64,000 bases of DNA, taken from positions 124,001-188,000 of the forward strand of contig LADW01000032.1 in NCBI GenBank assembly GCA_000961695.1, written 5' to 3'. This document shows, piece after piece, positions 45,646-54,330 of this stretch. Position 1 is the first letter of the stretch, and the number at the start of each line of letters is the position of its first letter. Under the pieces are notes generated by a model, which had not been told where the DNA came from, made no database searches, and worked only from the letters and a program-made list of their open reading frames with translations. This DNA comes from Hyphomonadaceae bacterium BRH_c29. GTDB taxonomy: Bacteria > Pseudomonadota > Alphaproteobacteria > Caulobacterales > Hyphomonadaceae. The translations under genes and the position numbers were made by a program.

Positions 45646-45666
45646 ATTTTTCGTGCTTGTTTCCGC

Positions 45667-46962
45667 TCAAGCCGCCTTCGCCGCACGCTCAGCATCGCGG
45701 CGGTAATTCCGCGTCGCAATCAGCAGGCAGACGATGGAGCCGAGATTGAACAGCAGCATGATTTCCAGTGCCCGGGCCAGCGAGTTCGTCGCCCCGTTGC
45801 CGAGGAAATAGTCGCTCAGTTCGCCGGCAATCCATGGGCCACAGCCTATGCCAATCAGGGTCAGGCAGAACAGCATGAAAGCCGAAGCAAATGAGCGCAT
45901 CTGAACTTGCACCAGTTCCTGTGACGCGGTGTAGGCGATGCTGGCATAGATGAGACCAATGAAACTCGGCACCAGGTTCCAGGCATAGGCTGACCACACA
46001 GTCTCTGCATGCAGGAACATCCAGGCAAAGGGGAGGGCCACTGCTGCGCAGAGGGCTATCATGAGCGGGCGCCAGCGCATGTCCTTGCGCGAGAGCCGGT
46101 CGCACACCGCGCCGAGCGTGACGGCGCCGATACTGCCTACGCCACCGATCAGCACGCCGAGCGGCAGCGAAACCTGGCTGGGAGTAAGGCCGTATGTGCG
46201 CTGAAGATGGCCTGAGGTGAAGACAAGGAAGGCGTTGGCGGAGATGCAGATCAGCAGGCATCCAGCCAGAAGCCAGAGATACGAGGTCTGTCCCAGAATG
46301 AAGGAAACCGTTTCTGAGAATGAGGGCGCTTTTGTCTTCACCAGCTGTTGGTCCGCAAGGCCGCGCACGGGTTCCTTGACCGTGAAGCGGACGAGCATTG
46401 CGAGCATAAGCCCTGGTACACCCGCGACAAAGAAGGCGGTCCGCCAACCGAAATGGGCGTAGATGTAGCCGCCAAGTGCAAAGCCAGCCATCACGCCAAG
46501 CCCAATACCCGTCGTGTAGATACCCATCGCTGTCGCGCGCTCACGTGGCGGGTAGAGATCTGCAATCATGGAGGTCGCTGGCGGCGTGCCTCCGGCTTCG
46601 CCGACGCCAACGCCCATACGCGCCAGCAGAAGCTGCCAATAGGTCTGGGCAAGTCCGGACATCGCCGTCATGGCAGACCAGAGGGTCAGTGCGAGCGTGA
46701 TGATATTTCGGCGGTTTCCCCGGTCTGCCCACATCGCGACGGGAATGCCGAGTGTCGCGTAGAAGCCAGCAAAGACGATGCCTGTCAGCATGCCGAGATC
46801 ACCATCTTTGAGGTGAAGCTCCGCCTTGATCGGCTCCAGTAGGATCACGAGGACCTGTCGGTCGATATGGTTGAATGTGTAGGTCAGGGTGAGGACAGCG
46901 AGCACCCAGGCGCGACCGGGAATGGCTGCGGCATGGGTGTTGGAGGTGACGGAGGTGGTCAT
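45667..46962 (-). CDS. MFS transporter (spinster-like)
   Basis: 431 residues with twelve predicted membrane helices. Motif A is seen as MWADRGNRRNIITLAL; FNHIDRQVLVILLEPIKAEL at the start and GVGVGEAGGTPPATSMIADLYPPRERATAMGIY are typical of the spinster/hexuronate-like MFS group frequent in aromatic or steroid catabolic clusters. The start overlaps the stop of the hydrolase gene by 4 bases, so the two act together, perhaps importing the hydrolase's substrate or exporting its product. Confidence 0.88.
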   Translation of the reverse strand: MTTSVTSNTHAAAIPGRAWVLAVLTLTYTFNHIDRQVLVILLEPIKAELHLKDGDLGMLTGIVFAGFYATLGIPVAMWADRGNRRNIITLALTLWSAMTAMSGLAQTYWQLLLARMGVGVGEAGGTPPATSMIADLYPPRERATAMGIYTTGIGLGVMAGFALGGYIYAHFGWRTAFFVAGVPGLMLAMLVRFTVKEPVRGLADQQLVKTKAPSFSETVSFILGQTSYLWLLAGCLLICISANAFLVFTSGHLQRTYGLTPSQVSLPLGVLIGGVGSIGAVTLGAVCDRLSRKDMRWRPLMIALCAAVALPFAWMFLHAETVWSAYAWNLVPSFIGLIYASIAYTASQELVQVQMRSFASAFMLFCLTLIGIGCGPWIAGELSDYFLGNGATNSLARALEIMLLFNLGSIVCLLIATRNYRRDAERAAKAA

Positions 46963-47825
46963 GCGCGGGCTTCCACATTGGCGAGGAAATGACGGATGGC
47001 GTCTATGGCTTCCGGTTCATCGAGGATTGGGGCGTGGCCGACACGCGGTACAATCGTCAAGCGTGCGTCCGGGTGGCGTTTGATCATTTTGGCGGCGGTT
47101 TTCTCTGATAGGATATCCGAGGTCTCGCCCCGCACGATAAGGAGGGGTGACTTTGTCATCTCCTTGTACAGCCTCCACATGGCGATCCGCATCAACAGGC
47201 CAGGGCGGAGCTTGCCGATAGTACGGGTAATCTCTGGATCATAATCCAGCGCCACGCGGCCGTCGTCGAGTGCCCGGTACGTGCGGCGGGCCAGGGCCAT
47301 CCATTGATCCGGACCAAAGTCAGGAAAGGTGCCTGCCTGCACCTTTCCCATTGCCGCTGCCGCGTCGTCCCACCCGGCCTTTGGTTCTGTATCACTTGTA
47401 TAGGAGGCGATCCTCTCAAGGCCTGTTTTATCAACCGCTGGCCCGACATCATTGAGGACCACACCACGTATGCGCTGGGGCATCGTCTTCATCATAAGCA
47501 TGGCCATGAGCCCGCCCATGGATGTGCCGATCAGCGCCACACGATTTAGCTGCAGGTGGTCCAGCAGAACCTCCATATCGCTGACATAGATGACGGGTGT
47601 ATAGTGCTCCGTATCCGGATCCCGGTCGGATTGGCCTCGCCCGCGTACGTCCACAGAAATGAACTGATAGCGCTCCGGAAGGGCCGCAATCATAGGCTCG
47701 AAATCCTTGTGGTTCCGCGTCAGCCCATGCATGCAGAGGATTGTGAGCGGGGCGTCCTTGGGCCCATAGCGCTTCGCGTACAGGTTCAGTCCGTCAGGTG
47801 AGCGATAGTGGATATCCTCACTCAT
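46959..47825 (-). CDS. Alpha/beta hydrolase
   Basis: 288 residues from the ATG giving MSEDIHYRSPDGLNLYAKRYG; in-frame Met codons upstream code for low-complexity sequence. It has the oxyanion region CMHGLTRNHKDFEPM, nucleophile elbow GTSMGG (Ser), acid in RGETSDILS, and His in VGHAPILDEP. A cytoplasmic esterase or lactonase type; the substrate is unknown. It is in an operon with the MFS gene, and divergent to a TetR gene whose upstream region carries the TTCAAC-N4-GTTGAA site. Confidence 0.88.
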   Translation of the reverse strand: MSEDIHYRSPDGLNLYAKRYGPKDAPLTILCMHGLTRNHKDFEPMIAALPERYQFISVDVRGRGQSDRDPDTEHYTPVIYVSDMEVLLDHLQLNRVALIGTSMGGLMAMLMMKTMPQRIRGVVLNDVGPAVDKTGLERIASYTSDTEPKAGWDDAAAAMGKVQAGTFPDFGPDQWMALARRTYRALDDGRVALDYDPEITRTIGKLRPGLLMRIAMWRLYKEMTKSPLLIVRGETSDILSEKTAAKMIKRHPDARLTIVPRVGHAPILDEPEAIDAIRHFLANVEARA

Positions 47826-48131
47826 AGGGCGGACTCTTGAACAAGATGTGGCCCGCGCTGCAGAAGCGGCCATTGCCATTACAACAGACATGGCTCCAGC
47901 AACTGAAGTTGGAGAGGGTGATCGGACCAAACTGTTTCAAAAGCGCCTGAGGCGTTGAAAAGCGATCCACGTTTCTTCCCCCTGATGCGCGTTTCGCGCT
48001 TGTCATTATTCAACAGATGTTGAAAGTGACCTATTCAGAGGGAGAAGGCAAGCGTTTGAAGATCAAATGATCAGGCATTCTAAATCGGCGAAATCGTTGA
48101 TCTGTGAGCGCTCGCGGTCTACTAGCGAAGA
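47826..48131. other. Divergent intergenic region, hydrolase operon / TetR gene
   Basis: About 306 bases. It contains the palindrome TTCAACAGATGTTGAA (48009-48024). A short minus-strand open frame (48006-47818) has no recognisable protein character. The hydrolase operon would have a leader of roughly 150 bases if its promoter is at the palindrome. Confidence 0.5.
48009..48024. promoter_or_regulatory. Operator TTCAAC-N4-GTTGAA, copy 1
   Basis: TTCAACAGATGTTGAA, a perfect inverted repeat between the divergent hydrolase and TetR genes. The same site, TTCAACGCTTGTTGAA, recurs upstream of the TonB-dependent receptor on the other side of the TetR gene, strongly suggesting the TetR protein's binding site. 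Confidence 0.7.
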
Positions 48132-48788
48132 ATGAGCGTTACCAAGACAGAACCGCGGCTGGATCGGCGCGCAGCCATCCTGAACGCGGCAGAAGAGCTG
48201 TTCGCAAAGCATGGCTACGATGGCGTGACTCTACGCTCCATTGCTAAGCGGGCTGGAGTCGATCTGGCATTGCCGAACTATTATTTCGGTCCCAAGCGAG
48301 ATCTATTCGACGCGGTGTTGATGCGCCGGGCCGAAGTGCTGAATGCTTGGCGCCTGAAGGCTCTTGAGGATGCCCTGTCAGCGGCGCGCCCCAATCCGGC
48401 GAGCGTCGAGGCGATTGTCAGGGCCTATCTTGGGCCTCTGTTGACGGGCGCACACGTGGCTGAGCCAGGCTGGAAGCATTACTACGCGCTGATCGCCTAC
48501 GTGAACAACTCGCCCGAATGGGGTGGTAGGCTGATGACCCAGTTCTTTGATCCATTGATCGACCAGTTCATTGACGCATTGCGGCTGAGCCTCGGCGATG
48601 TCGATGAAAAGGCCTTGTTCTGGTCCTATCACTGTTTCTCAGGCGCACTGACGTTGACCTTTGCCGAGACTGGCCGCATCGACCACTTGTCGAAGGGGCT
48701 TTGCCGTTCGGATGATCTTGACGGCGCATACGAACATGTCGTGCGATTCATCACGGCAGGATTTGAATCAATCCGTCCACCAGCATAG
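48132..48788 (+). CDS. TetR family regulator
   Basis: 218 residues. HTH GYDGVTLRSIAKRAGVDLALPNYYFGPKRDLFDAVLMRRAEVLN; the C-terminal domain matches the common TetR type with HYYALIAYVNNSPEWGGRLMTQFFDPLIDQFIDAL and YHCFSGALTLTFAETGRID. It lies between the hydrolase/MFS operon and the TonB-dependent receptor gene, and both flanking promoters carry TTCAAC-N4-GTTGAA, so it likely represses both and itself. Confidence 0.92.
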   Translation: MSVTKTEPRLDRRAAILNAAEELFAKHGYDGVTLRSIAKRAGVDLALPNYYFGPKRDLFDAVLMRRAEVLNAWRLKALEDALSAARPNPASVEAIVRAYLGPLLTGAHVAEPGWKHYYALIAYVNNSPEWGGRLMTQFFDPLIDQFIDALRLSLGDVDEKALFWSYHCFSGALTLTFAETGRIDHLSKGLCRSDDLDGAYEHVVRFITAGFESIRPPA

Positions 48789-48793
48789 CGCGC

Positions 48794-48826
48794 AAAAAAA
48801 TGGCGGCATGATTACATGCCGCCATT
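48794..48826. terminator. Bidirectional terminator between TetR gene and TonB receptor gene
   Basis: A 12-base stem AATGGCGGCATG / CATGCCGCCATT with loop ATTA. On the minus strand seven Ts follow, a strong terminator for the receptor gene. On the plus strand the same hairpin follows the TetR stop, with a weak U tract. Confidence 0.85.
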
Positions 48827-48850
48827 CATCAGGATGTTGGGGCGTAGAGA

Positions 48851-51196
48851 CTAGAACTTATAGTCCACGCCGAGTGTGACCGTGCGCGGATCGCCATAGA
48901 ATGCCGTCAGCGTGCCTTCGAGACCGAGTGTAGGTGTAAAGGTTCCGTTCGAGTTGATCGTGACGAAGTTGTAGCCTGCCACGATATAGCGCTCGTCGGT
49001 AAGGTTCTTGCCGTTCAGGCTGAAGCCCCAGCGGCCGCCTTCTGTTTCCCAGCGCAGGCCTGCATCGATCAGCGTAAAGGCGGGCTGGTCGAGATACGGG
49101 TTCGGCGCTTCGAACTGGCTGGAGTCGCCGCGATACGACACGAGCGTGTTCAGGAGCAGTCGTCCATTATTGTTCAGGATAGTGAACGGCGTATCATAGG
49201 CCAGTCGCCCACTCGCCGTCCAGTCAGGCGTGTTTTGGATGACGCGCTGATCAGCCACGTCGTTGCCGAAAGCATCGATGTATTCGTCATACTGCGCATC
49301 GACATAGCCTACCGACCAACCGAGGTTGAAGAGGTCAGATTCGTTGAAGATCTCTTCGGCAAGTGTCGCGTTGCCTTCAAACTCCACACCCCAGATCGTC
49401 GCGGCGCCGGCATTGGTCGTTACGCCGGTGAACGTGTCGTTGACGCCGTCATTGTTCGTATCAACACCAACGGAGCCAGGCACCTGGATGTCTTTGTAGT
49501 CGGAGTAGAAAGCTGCGACGCTGTAGTTCACCTTGCCGCCATACTGGCTGCCCTTGTAGCCAACTTCATAGCTGTCGACCTCTTCCGGATCGAACGCCAT
49601 GAAGTCGTAGATTTCTTCCGCTGAAACGGTGCCATTCCGGTCAAGGTCCGGCGCAGCTGATGTCTGGCCGCGTGGATCGAACGAACCGCCTTTGAAGCCC
49701 TGAGAATAGGTCGCGTAGACATTGCTGTTGTCGGTCGGCTTGTAGCTGACGGAAACGCGCGGGCTGAAATCGTCAAACGTGGCCGAGCCGTTGAAATCAG
49801 ACGTTGTCGCAATCAAGGTCGGGCTGCCGCCGAAATATTCCGAGAAGCCGCCGATATAGGTGCGGCGCAGAACTTTCGAGGTCCGTTCGTCTTCGGTGTA
49901 GCGTGCGCCGACCGCAACGCTGAAGCGATCCGTCACATCATATGTGAAGTCGCCGAAGATTGACCAGGTCTTGGTGCCGACTTCTCCGAAGGTCTGGGCA
50001 TTCAGTCCCGGCAGCGAGATCAGATCTCCTGTGGTGCCAAGCAGAACGTCGAACACGGTCGAAGCGTTGGCGTCGAGATAGTAGACGCCGACAATCCCAT
50101 TGAGGCGGTCGCTGGAATACAGGACCTGAAACTCTTCGGAGAGCTGATCGTTCGCGTAGTTCGCCGGAACGTCGAGATCGGCTTCCGGAAGGCTGTCGAA
50201 ATCGATCGGCGATGTGCTGTCGTCCTGGCGATAAGCGAGGATGTTCTTGAGCGTGATCGTGTCGGAAACTTTGTATTCACCGACAATGGATCCGCCATAC
50301 GCTTCCGATTCCTGCTTCACGACGTTCAGACCGGCGCGCGTGTCATACTCGTCATCAAGGACAGGGTAGGTGAATGGCGGGAACTGGTCCGGGATCAGAC
50401 GGTGACCCTGACGGGCGTTCGATTCGTCACCTGTGTAGTCGGCTGCGAAGCGAAGCTGGAAGTCCGGATTAACGTCCCATTCCGCTGACAGGCGGGCAGA
50501 GGAGACGTCCTTGTTGTAATTGTCCTCGCCGGTGATGATGTTCTCGCCATAACCGTCGCGATAAAGCGCAGCGATTGCGCCACCAACGCGGAATGTATCG
50601 GAGAGCGGCGTGCTACCGGACACGACAACTTCTTTCTGACCATAAGTGCCTATTGCAGCGCGTGCGCGCAGCGTCGGCACATCGGAAAGGGCGCGGGTGA
50701 CATATTTCACTGCACCGCCGATTGTGTTGCGACCATAAAGCGTGCCTTGCGGACCGCGCAGGACTTCGATGCGCTCGACGTCAAATACGTCGAGAACAGC
50801 GGACTGCGGCCGGTTCAGGTAGACATCATCGACATAGATGCCGACGCCTGCCTCGAAGCCAGCAACCGGATCTTGCTGACCGACACCGCGGATGAAGGCC
50901 GTCAGGGTCGAATTGGTGCCGCGAGACACTTCGAGGGTCACGTTCGGAGCGACTTTGGCAACTTCTGTGATGTCCGCGACGCCGAGTTCGGCGAGAAGGT
51001 CACCGTCGAAGGCGGAAACTGACAATGGAACGTCGATGAGGTTCTGTTCGCGGCGTTGGGCCGTAACAACCACGGGGCCGAAACGGCGCTCATCGTTTTG
51101 TGCCGCGTCGTCCGTTTCCTGGGCCCAGACGGGCAGCACGGGTGTCAAGGCTGTGGCGGCGAGCGCGCACAATGCGAATCTGGTCTTGAGGTGCAT
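48851..51196 (-). CDS. TonB-dependent receptor
   Basis: 781 residues. The signal peptide ends LPVWAQ. The plug carries FGPVVVTAQRREQNLIDVPLSVSAFDG, FIRGVGQQDPVAGFEAGVGIYVDDVYLNRPQSAVLDVFDVERIEVLRGPQGTLYGRNTIGGAVKYVT. The barrel ends in ...YGDPRTVTLGVDYKF with a terminal Phe. The subfamily, with VYLNRPQ and RGPQGTLYGRN, is widespread in sphingomonads and hyphomonads for hydrophobic substrates. It is probably controlled by the neighbouring TetR through the site at 51246-51261. Confidence 0.93.
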   Translation of the reverse strand: MHLKTRFALCALAATALTPVLPVWAQETDDAAQNDERRFGPVVVTAQRREQNLIDVPLSVSAFDGDLLAELGVADITEVAKVAPNVTLEVSRGTNSTLTAFIRGVGQQDPVAGFEAGVGIYVDDVYLNRPQSAVLDVFDVERIEVLRGPQGTLYGRNTIGGAVKYVTRALSDVPTLRARAAIGTYGQKEVVVSGSTPLSDTFRVGGAIAALYRDGYGENIITGEDNYNKDVSSARLSAEWDVNPDFQLRFAADYTGDESNARQGHRLIPDQFPPFTYPVLDDEYDTRAGLNVVKQESEAYGGSIVGEYKVSDTITLKNILAYRQDDSTSPIDFDSLPEADLDVPANYANDQLSEEFQVLYSSDRLNGIVGVYYLDANASTVFDVLLGTTGDLISLPGLNAQTFGEVGTKTWSIFGDFTYDVTDRFSVAVGARYTEDERTSKVLRRTYIGGFSEYFGGSPTLIATTSDFNGSATFDDFSPRVSVSYKPTDNSNVYATYSQGFKGGSFDPRGQTSAAPDLDRNGTVSAEEIYDFMAFDPEEVDSYEVGYKGSQYGGKVNYSVAAFYSDYKDIQVPGSVGVDTNNDGVNDTFTGVTTNAGAATIWGVEFEGNATLAEEIFNESDLFNLGWSVGYVDAQYDEYIDAFGNDVADQRVIQNTPDWTASGRLAYDTPFTILNNNGRLLLNTLVSYRGDSSQFEAPNPYLDQPAFTLIDAGLRWETEGGRWGFSLNGKNLTDERYIVAGYNFVTINSNGTFTPTLGLEGTLTAFYGDPRTVTLGVDYKF

Positions 51197-51580
51197 CTGA
51201 ATTCCTCCCTGGTGGATCGCGATGCTTCAGCGATTGCTGAGCAATTTCAACGCTTGTTGAATTGGAATGAGCATGTCGAATAAAGGAAGTCAATTGCAGG
51301 CCGTTCAGACCGGTTGTCGATTGTTACGGAAGAAAGCCAGGTGTGGCTTTCCGGCATCAGCACCGCTTTGGGGCAGGATGTGCCCAGCATCGCGGGCGAG
51401 TTTGCAGATTTTTGCAGCTTTTCCAGTGGGGAAACACTTGAACCCTTTGATTGGAAAAGGTTCGGGGGCGGTGGTTCTTGTTGCGGTGAGGTTAAATCTG
51501 TTGTGAATTGAATTTTCAGGGGAAAGACGGGCGTACCCGGTCAAATTGAGCGGCCGGTCTTGAGTGAGGAAGGTCGTAGG
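51197..51580. other. Divergent intergenic region, TonB receptor / unknown lipoprotein
   Basis: About 384 bases. It includes the second TTCAAC-N4-GTTGAA palindrome (51246-51261), located 49 bases upstream of the receptor ATG. A plus-strand open frame of 65 codons starting TTG at 51314 has Cys- and Gly-rich sequence near its end, with no clear ribosome site; I do not call it a gene. Confidence 0.5.
51246..51261. promoter_or_regulatory. Operator TTCAAC-N4-GTTGAA, copy 2
   Basis: TTCAACGCTTGTTGAA upstream of the TonB-dependent receptor gene. The arms are identical to those of the site at 48009-48024; only the 4-base centre differs. Confidence 0.7.
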
Positions 51581-52822
51581 GTGGGAAACAAGCGCAAAGT
51601 ACTGGCGTTCACGGCACTGATTGGCGCGAGCACTGCGTTAACTGGCTGCCTGACGAGAAGTATCAACACGAGACCTCCGGTCGTCTCTGACGGCATGGGA
51701 TCAGATCTCCGCATTATACTGGACGACAGCTGCGCGCCGGAAGAGACTCGCGGACCGGGAGACCGGACGCTCGGCTTTGGACAGGAGCTGGCACTTCAGG
51801 CCGGCATGTTGGCATTCGATTCGGTCGGTGCTTGGCTTCAGCAAATGGGCGCTCCGAAGATCGACCGCAGTACAGGCGTTGTCAGCGGGAAGCTTTTCAC
51901 CAGTCCCGATATGGCAGAATTCAATCGAAACGTCGCTTGCGTTCACGTCATCCGGAGTGGGTTTGATCCGTCGGGTCCGGCTGTGGCAGGCGCACCGCCT
52001 GATTTTATGGCAGAATGGAACCGCCTTGGCTTGGTTTCTCGTCCGACCTTCTATGCTGAGATACGCTTGTCGCCTGACGAAGAACGTTCGGGTTATTTCA
52101 CGGGCGAACTCATGAAAGTGGTGGCGAATGATTTCGAGCGGGAAGCCCGCTACGATTCCCGCGATTATCTTGTCGTCCTCGATTTCGAGCGCCCCGAGCC
52201 TCGCACTTATATTCAGTTCACGCCGGATGGTGCCGTGGAATTCCAGGACGCGTCCGGCTTTGCGCGCGGCGTCTTCAAGTTCCCGGCTCTGCGGCGTGGC
52301 GAGTACATTTCCGGCGCTGCGGCAGCGGCACTCGAAACCGGGTGGATGCCGCTGGACTATTCTGGCGTCGACCGGGATTCCGGTATCTTCAATTTGTTTG
52401 TTGATGTGCTTGAGCTGAAGCGCGGTGATCCACTTCTGTCAGATATCGGATCGCTCTTGCGGTCTGATGCTGTGCAAGGGGCTGCTGAAGAAGAGCTGCG
52501 CAAGAAAATCGATAAGGATGGTACACGCGAGGAAGAGGAAGGAGAGCGGACCGAAGCGTTGCTCAGCCAAAGGGGCCTTGAGCGTGCGCTGAGCCGATCC
52601 GTACTCGATCTGCGCCGCACGATGGCCCAGATGGATTTGACGTCTGACGACCTGATCCCTGCGCGTGACGATGTTGAAGATGCCCTGTTTGAAATCGAGC
52701 ACACACTCAACTGGCGCGGACCAAAGCCCGCCGATGATATTGATGCGGCCACGTCGGCGCTGGATGAGGCGGATCAGCGTCTCGAAGAATTACTTGCTGA
52801 AGAGTTGAGCTCCGGTCAGTAA
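51581..52822 (+). CDS. Lipoprotein of unknown function
   Basis: 413 residues from a GTG at 51581 with AGGAAGG seven bases upstream; this start gives a compact signal (GNKRKVLAFTALIGASTALTGC) with lipobox LTGC. The mature protein has no family I recognise. Residues 40-270 are mixed alpha/beta (ARYDSRDYLVVLDFERPEPRTYIQFTPDGAVEFQDASG), and the last 120 are highly charged helices (AEEELRKKIDKDGTREEEEGERTE...LDEADQRLEELLAEEL), probably coiled coil. The stop overlaps the convergent protease gene's stop by 7 bases. A physical or functional link with the two proteases is possible. Confidence 0.8.
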   Translation: MGNKRKVLAFTALIGASTALTGCLTRSINTRPPVVSDGMGSDLRIILDDSCAPEETRGPGDRTLGFGQELALQAGMLAFDSVGAWLQQMGAPKIDRSTGVVSGKLFTSPDMAEFNRNVACVHVIRSGFDPSGPAVAGAPPDFMAEWNRLGLVSRPTFYAEIRLSPDEERSGYFTGELMKVVANDFEREARYDSRDYLVVLDFERPEPRTYIQFTPDGAVEFQDASGFARGVFKFPALRRGEYISGAAAAALETGWMPLDYSGVDRDSGIFNLFVDVLELKRGDPLLSDIGSLLRSDAVQGAAEEELRKKIDKDGTREEEEGERTEALLSQRGLERALSRSVLDLRRTMAQMDLTSDDLIPARDDVEDALFEIEHTLNWRGPKPADDIDAATSALDEADQRLEELLAEELSSGQ

Positions 52823-54330
52823 GTCGCGCTGGCCGCTGCCCAGTCGGCCAGTCCGCCATCGCTTGAGCGATTGGCGACTTCGCTCAGCATGCGGGTCGCA
52901 AAGTCCACAGGCTCGCGTTCGGGCTGTTCTTCCTCGGCAACCGTTCGCATGCGCGCAGGAGTCGGTAAAAGGTCGCCCGCAAAGGCAACGCTTTCCGGAA
53001 TGACGAAAGCGTAGATGGTCGCGCCCTCTGAAGCGGGCGGGATCACCATCCACGGCACTTCGGGCAGGGTGACAGTCTGCCCGGCCTTCACGATGGCATC
53101 GCCTTCTGGTGTGCGGTCATTCGGGAAATACGTGTTGATCTGACCGCTATTCTCCAGTTCGAACACGATGAGGCGGCCGTCGATCTGTGGGGTCACGGCG
53201 ATGTTGAGGGCCGCATTGGTGCCTTCGCCTTCTTTGGTGACGTCGAGTTTGAGGCGCCCACTGGAGGGGCTGAGCACCTGGGTCATCGCTTCCAGAGTCT
53301 CTGCGGTTGCCACGAAGACTTGTTCTGGCTGCGCGTTCACAAACATGGTCCCGCGGGCTGTTGTCTCGATCCAATCGCGATAGGGAGAGACGCGTGTGTA
53401 GACGCCTTCCGATTTTGCAGCGGCACACTCAAAGCCGAAACTGACAATGCCCACCTGATAAGCACGCTCCTGCGTATCCAGAGCGACCAGTGGGCCACCG
53501 CTGTCACCTTGGCAGCTGTCGACCTTGCCGAACTTCCTGCCTGCGCAGATCTGTGTACTGCCATCATAGGCCAGGTCGGCGTATTGGGCGCCGCACACTT
53601 CCGGCGGCTTCATCGGCAACATGGCATGGTAGAGGTAGCGCGAACCGGCCTGTCCGGAGCGCCCGGTCGCACCGATCGGGAATGTCTCCAGGCGTGCAGC
53701 TGCGCCTGAGTCTGCCTGCTTGCCGAAGCCTGCCACAAAGGCACGGGCGCCGTTCTTATCGCTATCAGACTCTCCGCCAGAAGAGAGGCGCGCCAGTTGG
53801 CCCGGCCAGGTCCGTCCGATGCGGACAAGGGCGATGTCGTTTTCGGAGCCTTTCCAGACGCCTGGTTGTACTTGTCGTGTCGGCAAATAGTCTGGATGGA
53901 TCATCACGGCATCGACGGGAAACACCATGCCGTTGTCGGAGCCAAGGTCGTCTGTGCCGCCGACGATTTCCAGAGTGGATCGCGGGGTCCATTCCCAGCG
54001 CCCGTCCACCTGCCGGGATTCGCCTTCAAAACAGTGTGCTGCCGTCAATACCCAGCGCCGGGCAATGAACGTACCACCACAAAAATGCTGCAAGCGGCCG
54101 CCGCGTGTCTCGTGGCGCAGAACGGCGATGTAGGGCCATTGGGCAAGGGTGGAGCGGTCGCCGTTGACAATCCTGTCTGAAGAGCGCGCATCGGCCGCCA
54201 GCGTGGATGTCCAGGAAAGTTGTTCATCGCTTGGCGTATCGACAGGGTCTGTTTGGCAGGCGGTTGCGAGTGCCAGCAAGCCGGCGGCGAGAGCGATCGG
54301 GCGCAGAAGCTTGATCAAGAGAAACCTCAC
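52816..54330 (-). CDS. Trypsin-like serine protease lipoprotein with DUF4384-like C-terminal domain
   Basis: 504 residues. The lipobox LALATAC (Cys25) anchors it. A propeptide leads to the zymogen-type site R53-IVNG, and the S1A domain follows with triad His99 (TAAHC), Asp165 (ENDIAL), Ser277 (GDSGGP). Asp271, six before the Ser, predicts cleavage after Arg/Lys. After residue 330 comes a beta domain resembling DUF4384 (GRLIVFELENSGQINTYFPN...VTLPEVPWMVIPPASEGATIYAFVIPE). It is the downstream member of a tandem pair overlapping by 4 bases. Its role may be processing of surface or secreted proteins. Confidence 0.9.
   Translation of the reverse strand: MRFLLIKLLRPIALAAGLLALATACQTDPVDTPSDEQLSWTSTLAADARSSDRIVNGDRSTLAQWPYIAVLRHETRGGRLQHFCGGTFIARRWVLTAAHCFEGESRQVDGRWEWTPRSTLEIVGGTDDLGSDNGMVFPVDAVMIHPDYLPTRQVQPGVWKGSENDIALVRIGRTWPGQLARLSSGGESDSDKNGARAFVAGFGKQADSGAAARLETFPIGATGRSGQAGSRYLYHAMLPMKPPEVCGAQYADLAYDGSTQICAGRKFGKVDSCQGDSGGPLVALDTQERAYQVGIVSFGFECAAAKSEGVYTRVSPYRDWIETTARGTMFVNAQPEQVFVATAETLEAMTQVLSPSSGRLKLDVTKEGEGTNAALNIAVTPQIDGRLIVFELENSGQINTYFPNDRTPEGDAIVKAGQTVTLPEVPWMVIPPASEGATIYAFVIPESVAFAGDLLPTPARMRTVAEEEQPEREPVDFATRMLSEVANRSSDGGLADWAAASATY

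Noticed and set aside
47818-48006. Possible small minus-strand gene before the hydrolase
   Set aside because: Low-complexity translation, no ribosome site, and it overlaps the hydrolase start and the operator region.
51314-51511. 65-codon plus-strand frame starting TTG
   Set aside because: No ribosome-binding site or recognisable motif; kept only as part of the intergenic description.
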